Below are positions 41,215-48,512 of a DNA stretch of 50,682 nt, in pieces. How positions within the stretch are numbered: position 1 is the stretch's first letter; every line of letters begins with the position of its first letter. Position numbers and translations under genes: made by a program. Origin of the DNA: a virus. Location: the IMG/VR virus record IMGVR_UViG_3300044846_004303, positions 1 through 50,682 of that record, one strand, 5' to 3'. Under the pieces are notes generated by a model, which saw nothing but the letters and a program-made list of their open reading frames with translations, made no database searches and was not told where the DNA came from.

Positions 41215-42213
41215 ATGAAAAATAATTTAATAAGCGAATCAGAAGTTAAAGAAATCTTGTCAATGCACAAGTCATTAAAAGAACAAGATGAGAAAAAAAT
41301 ATCCTTAGATGTTACAAGTGATTTAGTAAAATTACGTAAAGCAATTACTGCAGGATGTCTTAAAAATGGTAAAATTTTAACAAACGCAAATCAATCAAAA
41401 TATGTTTACAGAGCAACTTCTAAAACTGGTAAAACAGTAGACTTCACGGCTGACATGAATTACAAATTCAAAGACGGCTCCAAGTCAGGTAAATGGAAGT
41501 GTGATGAAATTGCTCAAATGGCGGCATCAGCTGCACAGACAGCTGCACAGGTGGCTCAACAACAAGCGGCAAACGCAGCTGACACTTCTTTGGTACAACA
41601 AGAAGGTGGATGGCAAGAAGCTAAAGACATTAAAACTACTCGTGAAAATTTAGAGAATCCATTAATGTTTGAAAAGAAAGTTGTTAATGGTGTAACATTA
41701 TATAGAAGTGTTCCTGGTAGTGGAATTACAGGAGGATTAACTCCTGACCAAACCAAAACAATTGAAAAATGGAAAGCACAAGGTGCTAAATTAAGAAAAG
41801 AATTAGACCCTGAAGAAGCAAAGACATGGAGCTCAAGAGTTGTTAGTCCTGCAAGTGAAGGATATTTCTCTCAAGATTTAGTAATGTACTTCCCACCTGA
41901 AAATGTTGTGGGAGCAAATGGTTCTAGTATTGAAGCACAATTTAATAGTTCCGTTTCAAGTCAAACTCCATCAAGTAAAAGAGATTGTAGAGATACTATT
42001 GAGGCGTATTACAAAGCTTATGTTACTAAGAAAAGAATTCAACCTAACTCATTCGAACCAATGAAAGAAAAAGTTCAGGCATGTGCAAATGAATTCAATG
42101 GTAAGTGGGGTGGAGTTTTAAGTAAGATTGACAATTACGTTGACATTCTTAGAGGTGTTAAAGAAGGTGGCCCAACGTCATATGGTAGCGATTCTAAATG
42201 GAGAATACAGTAA
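41215..42213 (+). CDS. tagged protein, unknown function
   Basis: 332 aa. Strong tag copy at the N-terminus: NLISESEVKEILSMHKSLKEQ, cleavage predicted after K-E. Later an Ala/Gln-rich helix (AASAAQTAAQVAQQQAANAA, about 98-117) and a basic, mixed C-terminal region (RDCRDTIEAYYKAYVTKKR). No family recognised. Six nt after the previous gene; same unit as the next tagged protein. Confidence 0.7.
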   Translation: MKNNLISESEVKEILSMHKSLKEQDEKKISLDVTSDLVKLRKAITAGCLKNGKILTNANQSKYVYRATSKTGKTVDFTADMNYKFKDGSKSGKWKCDEIAQMAASAAQTAAQVAQQQAANAADTSLVQQEGGWQEAKDIKTTRENLENPLMFEKKVVNGVTLYRSVPGSGITGGLTPDQTKTIEKWKAQGAKLRKELDPEEAKTWSSRVVSPASEGYFSQDLVMYFPPENVVGANGSSIEAQFNSSVSSQTPSSKRDCRDTIEAYYKAYVTKKRIQPNSFEPMKEKVQACANEFNGKWGGVLSKIDNYVDILRGVKEGGPTSYGSDSKWRIQ

Positions 42214-42223
42214 AAAAAAGACA

Positions 42224-42943
42224 ATGTTAAAAAAAGAAATAAAAAAGTCTATTTTAGAGACCAAAGAAAGAAAAGAGAAACTTTTAATTGAACAAAAATT
42301 AGTTGAAAGTAGAATCATGATGATTATTGAATCGAAAGATAATATCAAAAAATTCAAAACATTATCTGAGGAAAAGCAACAAAAAATGGCTTACGCTCTT
42401 TTTGAAGAATTTGGATATCTTGAAGAACAAGGTTTAATGAATGAACAAGTATGGGATTTTTTAGGTAAAATATTTGGAAATTCATTAGGAGGTATTGCTC
42501 AAACAATTGTTGAACCTTTAGTTAATTCTCTTTTAGGTTCAATAGGACTTGGTGGATATTTTAAAGATTTCTTAGTTTCATTTATAACTTCAAATCCGTT
42601 AAGACTTGCAAAAGCACTTAAAAGTTGTGAAGAGTTAACTAAATTAATTGCGGAATCGTTAACTGAGGCTGTTGCCATGATGATTCAAAGAGAAAAGGGA
42701 TTATCAGGTCAAGGTTATACCTTTATTAGAAATGCCTTAGGTGGAGCGGTTAAAGATTATAAATTTATTGAAAGTTTAGAAAAACAACTTAGTTCTACTG
42801 TTTGTAGTCTTTTTGGACAAATTAACGATAAAGCTTCAGATGTTTATGGTAAGTTAAAAACTGATATTTCTAGTGGAGGTGGTCTCGGTGGTTTATTAGA
42901 TGCTGGTAAAAAAGCATTAACACCATCAGTAGCGACTACTTAA
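42224..42943 (+). CDS. tagged protein with membrane-active-looking segments
   Basis: 239 aa from ATG 42224; the longer frame from 42128 overlaps the previous gene. N-terminal helix KKSILETKERKEKLLIEQ ends in L-I-E-Q; a second candidate boundary is GYLEEQGLMNEQ (about residues 64-75). Amphipathic/hydrophobic segments follow (NSLGGIAQTIVEPLVNSLLG, IGLGGYFKDFLVSFI). The C-terminus is Gly-rich. Likely a virion-internal protein like its two upstream neighbours. Confidence 0.7.
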   Translation: MLKKEIKKSILETKERKEKLLIEQKLVESRIMMIIESKDNIKKFKTLSEEKQQKMAYALFEEFGYLEEQGLMNEQVWDFLGKIFGNSLGGIAQTIVEPLVNSLLGSIGLGGYFKDFLVSFITSNPLRLAKALKSCEELTKLIAESLTEAVAMMIQREKGLSGQGYTFIRNALGGAVKDYKFIESLEKQLSSTVCSLFGQINDKASDVYGKLKTDISSGGGLGGLLDAGKKALTPSVATT

Positions 42944-43022
42944 TGCCAAAATAACCTTAAAAAAGTTATTTTCATAAACTGGTGAACAAAAAGAAAAAAG
43001 GGGGTGTTCTAAAGTCTAAAAA

Positions 43023-43050
43023 AAAGAAGGGTTAAATACCCTTCTTTTTT
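43023..43050. terminator. bidirectional intrinsic terminator inside the end of clpP
   Basis: AAAGAAGGG / CCCTTCTTT stem around the clpP stop codon, with T runs on both strands. It serves the convergent tagged-protein and clpP units. Confidence 0.85.
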
Positions 43051-43712
43051 GTTTTAACGATTTCGTCAATAATACCATAATCTAAAGCTTCTTGGCTATC
43101 CAACCATAAATCACGAGTCGCATCAAGTTTAACTTGTTCTGCAGTTTTGCCACAATATTCTCCCAATAAGTCAAATAAAGTATCATTTATTTTTTCCCAC
43201 TCTTTAAACGAAACTCTTGCGTCTTGAATATTGCCACCAGCTCCACCAGAAGATTGATGTAACATAGTTCTTGAGAATTTTAATGAACTTCTTTTACCTT
43301 TAGTACCAGCTCCTAATAATACAGAACCCATAGACGCCGACATACCTGTATTAATCGTTTTAATATCACAAGCGATATAATTCATTACATCAACCATAGA
43401 TAAACCCGATTTAACACTTCCACCTGGAGAATCGATATGCATTGTAATATCGGCTTTGTCGTTTGAATCCAAGAACATTAATTGAGCTTGAACAATAGTT
43501 GACATATGGTCATTAACAGGACCTGCAACCCATAAAATTCTATCTCTCATTAATCTTGAAAAGATGTCAATTTGAGTAGCTCTTAATTCCCTTTCTTCAA
43601 GAATATATGGAGTCATAGAAGACTCAATATGGTTTGAAAAGTTGTGTATGTCTAATGAAGACTTACCTAAATGTTTTACGTAGTAGTTTTGAAAATCTTG
43701 TCCTATATTCAT
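43032..43712 (-). CDS. clpP: ATP-dependent Clp protease proteolytic subunit (ClpP)
   Basis: 226 aa, usual length about 200. Motifs: GPVNDHMSTIVQAQLMFLDS, MHIDSPGGSVKSGLSMVD, catalytic Ser127 in GMSASMGS, His152 in MLHQSSGG and Asp201 in DATRDLWLDSQEALDYG; the triad is complete. The N-terminal 40 residues are less conserved. ClpP normally works with a Clp ATPase, and phage versions can also act as head-maturation proteases. No ATPase is visible here, so it may use host ClpX. No tag is present on this protein itself. Confidence 0.93.
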   Translation of the reverse strand: MNIGQDFQNYYVKHLGKSSLDIHNFSNHIESSMTPYILEERELRATQIDIFSRLMRDRILWVAGPVNDHMSTIVQAQLMFLDSNDKADITMHIDSPGGSVKSGLSMVDVMNYIACDIKTINTGMSASMGSVLLGAGTKGKRSSLKFSRTMLHQSSGGAGGNIQDARVSFKEWEKINDTLFDLLGEYCGKTAEQVKLDATRDLWLDSQEALDYGIIDEIVKTKKKGI

Positions 43713-43727
43713 GTATTTTATTTTTTA

Positions 43728-43735
43728 CAAATGTA
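43728..43735 (-). promoter_or_regulatory. host-type TACATTTG box of clpP
   Basis: TAnnTTTG match 15 nt upstream of the ATG at 43712. Confidence 0.55.
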
Positions 43736-43774
43736 GTGATTTTAATTTAAACCCACAACATTTAATAAAAAAAA

Positions 43775-44080
43775 TTATGACTCCTCAACCACTTCAGTCG
43801 TTTCAGGGTCTTTTTCATTTGTGGACATGTTTACCGCAGTTCCTTCAACCAAATCTTCTTCACACTTATAAATATGTACTTGGTCTTTGTGTTCGAATAC
43901 AATCACTTTTTTAACTTCTTCACCTAAATTAATATTGCCTACGACATCAACTACAATACCTTCGCCATCCTTTAAGATTAGCCCTAAAGCTCTTGCGAAA
44001 ATTAAAGATGCGTTAATTAGGTCTTGAGGATTTTGTCCTTCCCCCGCTTTTTCTGGATTTGTATAATTTACTTCTTGCAT
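43775..44080 (-). CDS. acidic hypothetical protein
   Basis: 101 aa. Segments EGIVVDVVGNINLGEEVKKV and VIVFEHKDQVHIYKCEEDL suggest a small beta-barrel; the C-terminus is acidic. One nt after the upstream gene. Unrecognised. Confidence 0.65.
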   Translation of the reverse strand: MQEVNYTNPEKAGEGQNPQDLINASLIFARALGLILKDGEGIVVDVVGNINLGEEVKKVIVFEHKDQVHIYKCEEDLVEGTAVNMSTNEKDPETTEVVEES

Positions 44081-44081
44081 T

Positions 44082-44354
44082 TTATTCTGTTTGTGTTGTT
44101 TTTATTAATTCGATTTCTTCAACCGCCTTAGGATTTTTGTCTTTATAAATTTCTAAAGCCATTTCATATCTACCAGCTTCAACAAAATGAATAAATGATT
44201 CGTCACGAAGGCTATCAGATATATTTGTTAAACTGTTTATTGTTGCTTTTTGTTCTTTCACGGTTATGATACTATTATTCCACATAACTGTTTCCCATAA
44301 TAGTATTAAAATTGATAACACCAAAAATCCTCTTAATTTAGTTTCTATTGTCAT
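44082..44354 (-). CDS. small membrane-anchored protein
   Basis: 90 aa. One TM at residues about 9-25 (FLVLSILILLWETVMW), then a helical periplasmic or cytosolic part with EAGRYEMALEIYKDK. Third gene of the HNH unit. Unrecognised. Confidence 0.65.
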   Translation of the reverse strand: MTIETKLRGFLVLSILILLWETVMWNNSIITVKEQKATINSLTNISDSLRDESFIHFVEAGRYEMALEIYKDKNPKAVEEIELIKTTQTE

Positions 44355-44377
44355 AATTGTAATTTTAATAAAATTCT

Positions 44378-44866
44378 TTAATAAACAAATGATTTTTGAT
44401 AATCATTCCAAATTTTTTGCATTCCTACGTTTTCATTGATTAATGTTGGAGCAAAGGGTCTATGTTTCATCATCATCTTAGCTTCATCAGGTGTTTTATT
44501 ACCTTTTTTAAGGTTACATTTAAAACAAGATGTTACAAGATTGGTCCATTCATTTCCACCACCTCTTGATTTAGGTAAAACGTGGTCTAATGTCAAATCC
44601 TTTTTTGACCCACAATAAACACATTCATGGCTATCTCTTTTATATATTCTTGTTCTATTAGCTCGTAATCCTCTTGTTTGATATTTGATATATTTTAAAA
44701 GTCGGATGATTACAGGGCGTATGTATATCTTATAACTAGTCATAATAGGTGATTCATCTGATTTAACGACCTCTGCCTTACCCTTATCCACCAATACAAA
44801 CCCTCTCCTTGTAGTTGTAACATTTAGGGGGGTGTAATCATAATTTAATACCAATACCGTACTCAT
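44378..44866 (-). CDS. HNH endonuclease
   Basis: 162 aa. The HNH fold is clear at about 82-135: CVYCGSKKDLTLDHVLPKSRGGGNEWTNLVTSCFKCN, with two CxxC pairs for the structural zinc and the catalytic DH. The N-terminal LVLNYDYTPLNVTTTRRGFVLVDKG is typical of the family found in many bacteria and phages. May cleave host DNA, take part in packaging or be selfish; no flanking intron is seen. Host-type promoter 16 nt upstream. Confidence 0.88.
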   Translation of the reverse strand: MSTVLVLNYDYTPLNVTTTRRGFVLVDKGKAEVVKSDESPIMTSYKIYIRPVIIRLLKYIKYQTRGLRANRTRIYKRDSHECVYCGSKKDLTLDHVLPKSRGGGNEWTNLVTSCFKCNLKKGNKTPDEAKMMMKHRPFAPTLINENVGMQKIWNDYQKSFVY

Positions 44867-44882
44867 TTTTATCCAATTTTTA

Positions 44883-44890
44883 CAAACATA
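44883..44890 (-). promoter_or_regulatory. host-type TATGTTTG promoter box
   Basis: TAnnTTTG match 16 nt before the HNH ATG at 44866, just downstream of the 44906-44939 terminator. Confidence 0.55.
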
Positions 44891-44905
44891 GTTTATTTGG
44901 ATGAT

Positions 44906-44939
44906 AAAAACAAAAAAGGGGACGAACTTCGACCCCTTT
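44906..44939 (-). terminator. intrinsic terminator
   Basis: On minus: AAAGGGG, 11-nt loop, CCCCTTT then T-rich tail. It follows the 34-aa mini-ORF at 44956-45060 by 16 nt. Confidence 0.8.
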
Positions 44940-44955
44940 CAAATATCCTAATGAT

Positions 44956-45060
44956 TTAGCAATAGTTTATGGTTCGAGGTTTTCCACATCTCAACGTTCC
45001 CGAGTTCTCATATTTTTGGTTAATTCCCAAAAGACACGTAATATTATTGTCTATCATCAT
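44956..45060 (-). CDS. 34-aa mini-gene
   Basis: Peptide MMIDNNITCLLGINQKYENS, then GTLRCGKPRTINYC. It is bounded by a TATTTATT box ending 3 nt before the first ATG (45064-45071) and a terminator downstream, so the whole unit looks deliberate. Three Cys. No family; it could also be a non-coding RNA. Confidence 0.45.
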   Translation of the reverse strand: MMIDNNITCLLGINQKYENSGTLRCGKPRTINYC

Positions 45061-45063
45061 AAC

Positions 45064-45071
45064 AATAAATA
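45064..45071 (-). promoter_or_regulatory. TATTTATT late-type box, 3 nt from ATG
   Basis: TATTTATT-GTT-ATG ahead of the mini-gene at 45060. Confidence 0.5.
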
Positions 45072-45105
45072 TCTGTAAATAATTTTCAAAATCAAATTAT
45101 TTTAC

Positions 45106-45113
45106 TATCTTTG
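45106..45113 (+). promoter_or_regulatory. host-type TATCTTTG promoter box
   Basis: Exact TAnnTTTG 14 nt before the lipoprotein ATG at 45128. Confidence 0.6.
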
Positions 45114-45127
45114 TAAAAAAATAACAT

Positions 45128-45904
45128 ATGAAACTAAAACAATTATTTCTCGCAATTTTCGCAACATCGGTATTATTTGTCTCTTGTACAAAAGAAGATG
45201 TCTATGACCCAATTAAACCCACTTCAGCGGTAACGAGCGAACCAACCTCTACAGTAACGAGCGAATCGTCAAATATGAGAGTGATGTCAACACCTGTAAC
45301 GGCAAATAAGGCCTATATTTTTGTTGAACCTATTACCAAATTCCAAACAGTTAAGACTTATTTATTAAGTCTTCCAAAAACCCCATTATATCGTTTTAAC
45401 TTTACAGGATTTTTTGGTGTTAATGCGGATGCTTGGAAATACACATATCAAAACTATGTTGATATGCCGTATTGGAATAACGGAACACTTCCATCAATAA
45501 TTGAATCTAACATTCCACAAACAAGTGGTGGTGTTGATTCATATGGTAACCCTAAGTTGGCTTATTGTTTTGAGACAATTAAAATACCAAAAAATACAAC
45601 TGTTGGGATGGCTTGGATTACCATTTTAGTTCCAGTTTCTGCAATGAATAACGATACTAAAAAACTAAAAACAGTATGGTCTTATCAAAAAAATGCTACA
45701 ACAGGGGCTCTTATAACTAATGGTTGGATTAAAGGTTGGTCATATACTATGAACAATGTTGTCTTGAGTCATGTTATTAATTACCAAGGAAATAGACTTC
45801 CTAAAGGTCTTTATAGACTTTACAGTACATATCCTGACCCAAGTTTAAGAGCTAACTTGAATGCAACAAATGACTATTATTTAAGAGGTAGTCTCGCTTT
45901 ATAA
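45128..45904 (+). CDS. lipoprotein with surface-export-like signal
   Basis: 258 aa. Type II signal peptide MKLKQLFLAIFATSVLFVSC (lipobox FVSC, Cys20). The residues after Cys are T-K-E-D, resembling the Bacteroidetes lipoprotein export signal (Lys followed by acidic residues) that sends lipoproteins to the cell surface. A Ser/Thr-rich spacer follows (SAVTSEPTSTVTSESS), then a beta-rich domain of about 190 residues with aromatics (YRFNFTGFFGVNADAWKYTY; GMAWITILVPVSAM). A candidate for blocking superinfection or altering the host surface early in infection. Confidence 0.75.
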   Translation: MKLKQLFLAIFATSVLFVSCTKEDVYDPIKPTSAVTSEPTSTVTSESSNMRVMSTPVTANKAYIFVEPITKFQTVKTYLLSLPKTPLYRFNFTGFFGVNADAWKYTYQNYVDMPYWNNGTLPSIIESNIPQTSGGVDSYGNPKLAYCFETIKIPKNTTVGMAWITILVPVSAMNNDTKKLKTVWSYQKNATTGALITNGWIKGWSYTMNNVVLSHVINYQGNRLPKGLYRLYSTYPDPSLRANLNATNDYYLRGSLAL

Positions 45905-45925
45905 TCTTTTAATTGACTTTGGATA

Positions 45926-45933
45926 TATTTATT
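45926..45933 (+). promoter_or_regulatory. TATTTATT late-type box
   Basis: Ends 13 nt before the mini-gene ATG at 45947. Confidence 0.45.
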
Positions 45934-45946
45934 GTAATATTGCACT

Positions 45947-46045
45947 ATGAAAACGATGAACACAAATACAAATTTAGACACGCCGACAACTCCTAATGGA
46001 GATGGGGGCACTATATGCGTAAGTTCAGAAGCGAGTGGTTGGTAA
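45947..46045 (+). CDS. 32-aa mini-gene
   Basis: Peptide MKTMNTNTNLDTPTTPNGDG, then GTICVSSEASGW. No signal peptide or TM. Placed between a TATTTATT box and an intrinsic terminator 22 nt after the stop, so it looks like a complete small unit. Unrecognised. Confidence 0.5.
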   Translation: MKTMNTNTNLDTPTTPNGDGGTICVSSEASGW

Positions 46046-46067
46046 CAATATTATAGCCAATTATTTA

Positions 46068-46097
46068 AACCCTGAACTTATCCTTCAGGGTTTTTTT
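46068..46097 (+). terminator. intrinsic terminator
   Basis: AACCCTGAA / TTCAGGGTT stem with a T tail. The CCCTGAAC core recurs in the terminator at the right window edge (50653). Confidence 0.88.
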
Positions 46098-46139
46098 ATT
46101 TACGGGGGTTCTTTGACATATAAAAATGAAATAAAATAT

Positions 46140-46215
46140 AGGGTAGTGGGCTAATTGGCTAAGCCTCCACGTTTGGGACGTGGACATCATCCAAGTTCGA
46201 GTCTTGGTTACCCTA
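46140..46215 (+). tRNA. tRNA-Pro(UGG)
   Basis: 76 nt. Acceptor AGGGTAG / TTACCCT, D stem GGC/GCC, anticodon arm CCACG-TTTGGGA-CGTGG (TGG), T arm CCAAG-TTCGAGT-CTTGG, discriminator A. CCA not encoded. Confidence 0.93.
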
Positions 46216-46221
46216 CATTAT

Positions 46222-46306
46222 TGACACGTTGCCATAGAGGCCGAATGGTCCAGACTGTTAATCTGGTGAGTAAAATCCAACGTAGGTTCGAATCCTACCG
46301 TGTCAG
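46222..46306 (+). tRNA. tRNA with anticodon GUU (Asn) on a class II-like scaffold
   Basis: 85 nt. Acceptor TGACACG / CGTGTCA, anticodon arm CCAGA-CTGTTAA-TCTGG (GTT), T arm GTAGG-TTCGAAT-CCTAC, discriminator G. About 15 nt separate the anticodon and T stems, as in Ser/Leu/Tyr tRNAs; ordinary tRNA-Asn has about 5. The extra arm does not form a strong stem. Aminoacylation identity is therefore uncertain. Confidence 0.85.
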
Positions 46307-46320
46307 CTTTATTTTTTGAA

Positions 46321-46337
46321 TATTTATTATATTTATA
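46321..46337 (+). promoter_or_regulatory. two overlapping late-type boxes
   Basis: TATTTATT (46321-46328) and TATTTATA (46330-46337) upstream of the HNH gene at 46357. Confidence 0.4.
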
Positions 46338-46356
46338 TTAACAAATAATGTTAATC

Positions 46357-46896
46357 ATGAGTAAATACTTCGAAAAAATAATGGAGTTAAGAAGTCAGGG
46401 TAAAACCTATAAAGAAATTTGTAAAGAATTAAATTGCGCAATGTCGACAGTATCGTATCACTGTAAACTCAACAAAGTTGCAGGACATAGTGATAGATTA
46501 ACGGAAGAACAAAAAATAGAATTACAAGGACTTTATAATGAAATTGGTTCGGTAAAAAAAGTTGCAAAATTAAAAGGACATGCAACCAGTACTGTTTTAA
46601 AATATGTTGTAACAAAAAATAAAGGTAAAACAGTTTCAAAAACTGAGGCGGTTATTGAATGGAGAAAACGAACAAAACAAAGACTGATTGAATATAAAGG
46701 TGGTGAGTGTGAATTATGTGGATATAAAAAATGTAACAGGGCTTTACAGTTTCATCATCTAAATCCTGAAGAGAAAGACTTTTCAATCTCAGGTAAAAGC
46801 TTTAGTTTTGATAAACTAAAAGACGAGGTAAAAAAGTGTATATTAGTATGTTCTAATTGTCATTCTGAAATACATGACGGTTTAATTAAATTATAA
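46357..46896 (+). CDS. HTH-HNH endonuclease
   Basis: 179 aa from ATG 46357; an in-frame ATG at 46348 would add three residues. Residues about 1-50 are a recombinase-like helix-turn-helix (YFEKIMELRSQGKTYKEICK, MSTVSYHCK). A second HTH-like repeat lies at about 50-85. The C-terminal HNH is at about 115-175: CELCGYKKC, LQFHHLNPEEKDF, CILVCSNCHSEIHDG. This HTH-plus-HNH arrangement is typical of phage free-standing homing-type endonucleases. No intron boundary is seen, but the neighbours are tRNA genes, a common target region. Confidence 0.88.
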   Translation: MSKYFEKIMELRSQGKTYKEICKELNCAMSTVSYHCKLNKVAGHSDRLTEEQKIELQGLYNEIGSVKKVAKLKGHATSTVLKYVVTKNKGKTVSKTEAVIEWRKRTKQRLIEYKGGECELCGYKKCNRALQFHHLNPEEKDFSISGKSFSFDKLKDEVKKCILVCSNCHSEIHDGLIKL

Positions 46897-46981
46897 CAAG
46901 TGAGGTGGGTGGAAATAAATTCCAATGTTGTAGTATCGTGGATGGAGTAATCCTGAAGCATAAACAGACAAAAAGAAAAAA

Positions 46982-47470
46982 ATGAAGTTAAAAACATTCT
47001 TATTGACTGGGATGTTATTGTTAGGAACAATGGCAACCAAAGCACAAGAGAAGCAAGTACAGATTGAATCAAATACTCAAGAGAGTATCTCAAAAGAAAG
47101 TTTGTATGAGCAGATAATTAAGTATGGTATAAAATTTCCTGATATTGTGTTTGCACAAGCTATATTAGAATCAGGAGAGTTTACATCAAAGTTGTTCAAA
47201 TCAGCTAATAATCTTTTTGGAATGAAAGTTCCTACTAAAAGAGAATCCGCAAAAATTGGGGTAACCCAAAGTGGTTACTCAAAGTACGAAGATTGGGGGT
47301 ATAGCGTGTATGATTACTCATTGTGGCAAGACCACATGTTAAAATCACGTAATGATATGACAAAAAAACAATATTTTGTATTACTTGGTAAAGTTTATGC
47401 TGAGGACCCACAATATGTTAACAAATTGAAGCAAAGAATATCAGAATATAATCATATCTTTGTTCAGTAA
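46982..47470 (+). CDS. secreted glucosaminidase-type peptidoglycan hydrolase
   Basis: 162 aa. Signal peptide MKLKTFLLTGMLLLGTMATKA, then a glucosaminidase/FlgJ-type domain: FPDIVFAQAILESGEFTSKL with the catalytic-type Glu, SANNLFGMK, YSKYEDWGYSVYDYSLWQDH. These enzymes cut the N-acetylglucosaminyl bonds of peptidoglycan. With its own signal peptide it would reach the periplasm without a holin, unlike the endolysin at 7635. Role in wall remodelling, lysis timing or exclusion is unknown. Short (domain only). Confidence 0.85.
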   Translation: MKLKTFLLTGMLLLGTMATKAQEKQVQIESNTQESISKESLYEQIIKYGIKFPDIVFAQAILESGEFTSKLFKSANNLFGMKVPTKRESAKIGVTQSGYSKYEDWGYSVYDYSLWQDHMLKSRNDMTKKQYFVLLGKVYAEDPQYVNKLKQRISEYNHIFVQ

Positions 47471-47498
47471 AAAGTTTGGGGTGAAACTCCCCATACAC

Positions 47499-47571
47499 GG
47501 TTCCGTGGTTGAATGGTTACAATTCCACCCTGTCACGGTGCGAGATACGGGTTCGAATCCCGTCGGGACCG
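47499..47571 (+). tRNA. tRNA-Asp(GUC)
   Basis: 73 nt. Acceptor GGTTCCG / CGGGACC, anticodon loop CTGTCAC (GTC), T loop TTCGAAT, discriminator G. Confidence 0.93.
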
Positions 47572-47628
47572 CAAAGTGGATAAAATGTGTAGTAACCACA
47601 GGGAAGGTACCTCCCACTGCACTCCATT

Positions 47629-47701
47629 GCGGTAGTAGCTCAGTTGGTAGAGCTCGTTCCTTCCAAGTACGAGGTCGCAGGTTCGAACCCTGTCTACCGC
47701 T
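47629..47701 (+). tRNA. tRNA-Gly(UCC)
   Basis: 73 nt. Acceptor GCGGTAG / CTACCGC, D arm AGCTCAGTTGGTAGAGCT, anticodon loop CTTCCAA (TCC) with one mismatch in its stem, discriminator T. Confidence 0.92.
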
Positions 47702-47825
47702 CACTAGATACCTGAAGTGTAAGCATTAGAAGGGTATCAGCGATTAGGGTCTTACAACTCGTGAATCGTGGTATGGTAAGGAATAAAACCATCAGTTGGA
47801 ATACCTTTTAAAGTTCCAACAAAAG

Positions 47826-47899
47826 GCCCCCTTAGCTCAGCAGGCCAGAGCGCGAAATTTGTAATTTCGATGTCGTTGGTTCGATTCCGACAGGGGGCT
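47826..47899 (+). tRNA. tRNA-Thr(UGU)
   Basis: 74 nt. Acceptor GCCCCCT / AGGGGGC, anticodon arm CGAAA-TTTGTAA-TTTCG (TGT), discriminator T. Preceded by a 124-nt spacer without an obvious gene. Confidence 0.93.
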
Positions 47900-47914
47900 C
47901 AAAAATTTTTATTT

Positions 47915-48148
47915 ATGAGTATGTTTATTGGATATTACCTTGTATGTGTAATATATTGTTTTTATCAATTATTTAAAAACCTTAACAAAAGGTATAGTGA
48001 TGACCCAACAGGTGGGTCTCCTGAATTGGATACTATTATGGTGATGGTAATGGCTTGGGTGTTGGCACCAATTGATGTATCCTTAACTTGGATTAGATGG
48101 TATAAAGATGCTGAAACAGCTAGAAGAAGACAAGAGAAATTTTTATAA
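47915..48148 (+). CDS. small two-TM protein
   Basis: 77 aa from ATG 47915. The ATG at 47921 is an alternative because a TATTTATG octamer (47910-47917) ends 3 nt before it, the spacing seen at other genes. Two TM helices (MFIGYYLVCVIYCFYQLF; IMVMVMAWVLAPIDVSLTWI), then a basic tail. Stop overlaps the next start (TAATG). Unrecognised. Confidence 0.65.
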   Translation: MSMFIGYYLVCVIYCFYQLFKNLNKRYSDDPTGGSPELDTIMVMVMAWVLAPIDVSLTWIRWYKDAETARRRQEKFL

Positions 48149-48501
48149 TGGCACACCCTAACTTACATGCAAAATCATCCGCCAAAAAATTTGGTGGAAA
48201 ACCTGAGGACTACATTCATTTACACGAATGGTTAGATGAAACCAAAGGATGGTTTGGGGATTCACTTCATAGAATGTTTAGACATCATAGTGAAGGTATT
48301 TTTGAGATGGAAAAAAGATTTGGTACTGAATTCAAAAATAGTGACGGAACTACTGTTTACACCAGATATGTTGGAGAACAACATATAAAAGAGGATTGTA
48401 ATAACTACATTCCATCTGCCAAAGAATGGATAAATAACGTATCAACAAACCAACGTCCTCAATGGATGTTAAAAACAATTAAACTAGAGTTCAACGACTG
48501 A
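48148..48501 (+). CDS. DUF6915-like protein
   Basis: 117 aa, whole domain. The sequence matches a conserved phage/bacterial family of unknown function: AHPNLHAKSSAKKFGGKPED, IHLHEWLDETKGWFGD, HRMFRHHSEGIFEMEKRFG, NSDGTTVYTRYVGEQHIKED and a closing IPSAKEWI. Several conserved His residues suggest metal binding. The function is not known to me. Confidence 0.75.
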   Translation: MAHPNLHAKSSAKKFGGKPEDYIHLHEWLDETKGWFGDSLHRMFRHHSEGIFEMEKRFGTEFKNSDGTTVYTRYVGEQHIKEDCNNYIPSAKEWINNVSTNQRPQWMLKTIKLEFND

Positions 48502-48509
48502 TATTTATA
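48502..48509 (+). promoter_or_regulatory. TATTTATA late-type box, 3 nt from ATG
   Basis: TATTTATA-AGT-ATG at 48513. Confidence 0.55.
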
Positions 48510-48512
48510 AGT

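Noticed and set aside
44378-46896. HNH genes as markers of group I introns interrupting neighbours
   Set aside because: No split coding sequence or intron core could be found beside either gene; they appear free-standing.
47441-47729. Overlapping ORFs on both strands (87 and 89 codons)
   Set aside because: They run through tRNA-Asp and tRNA-Gly; the conserved tRNA sequence keeps frames open by chance.
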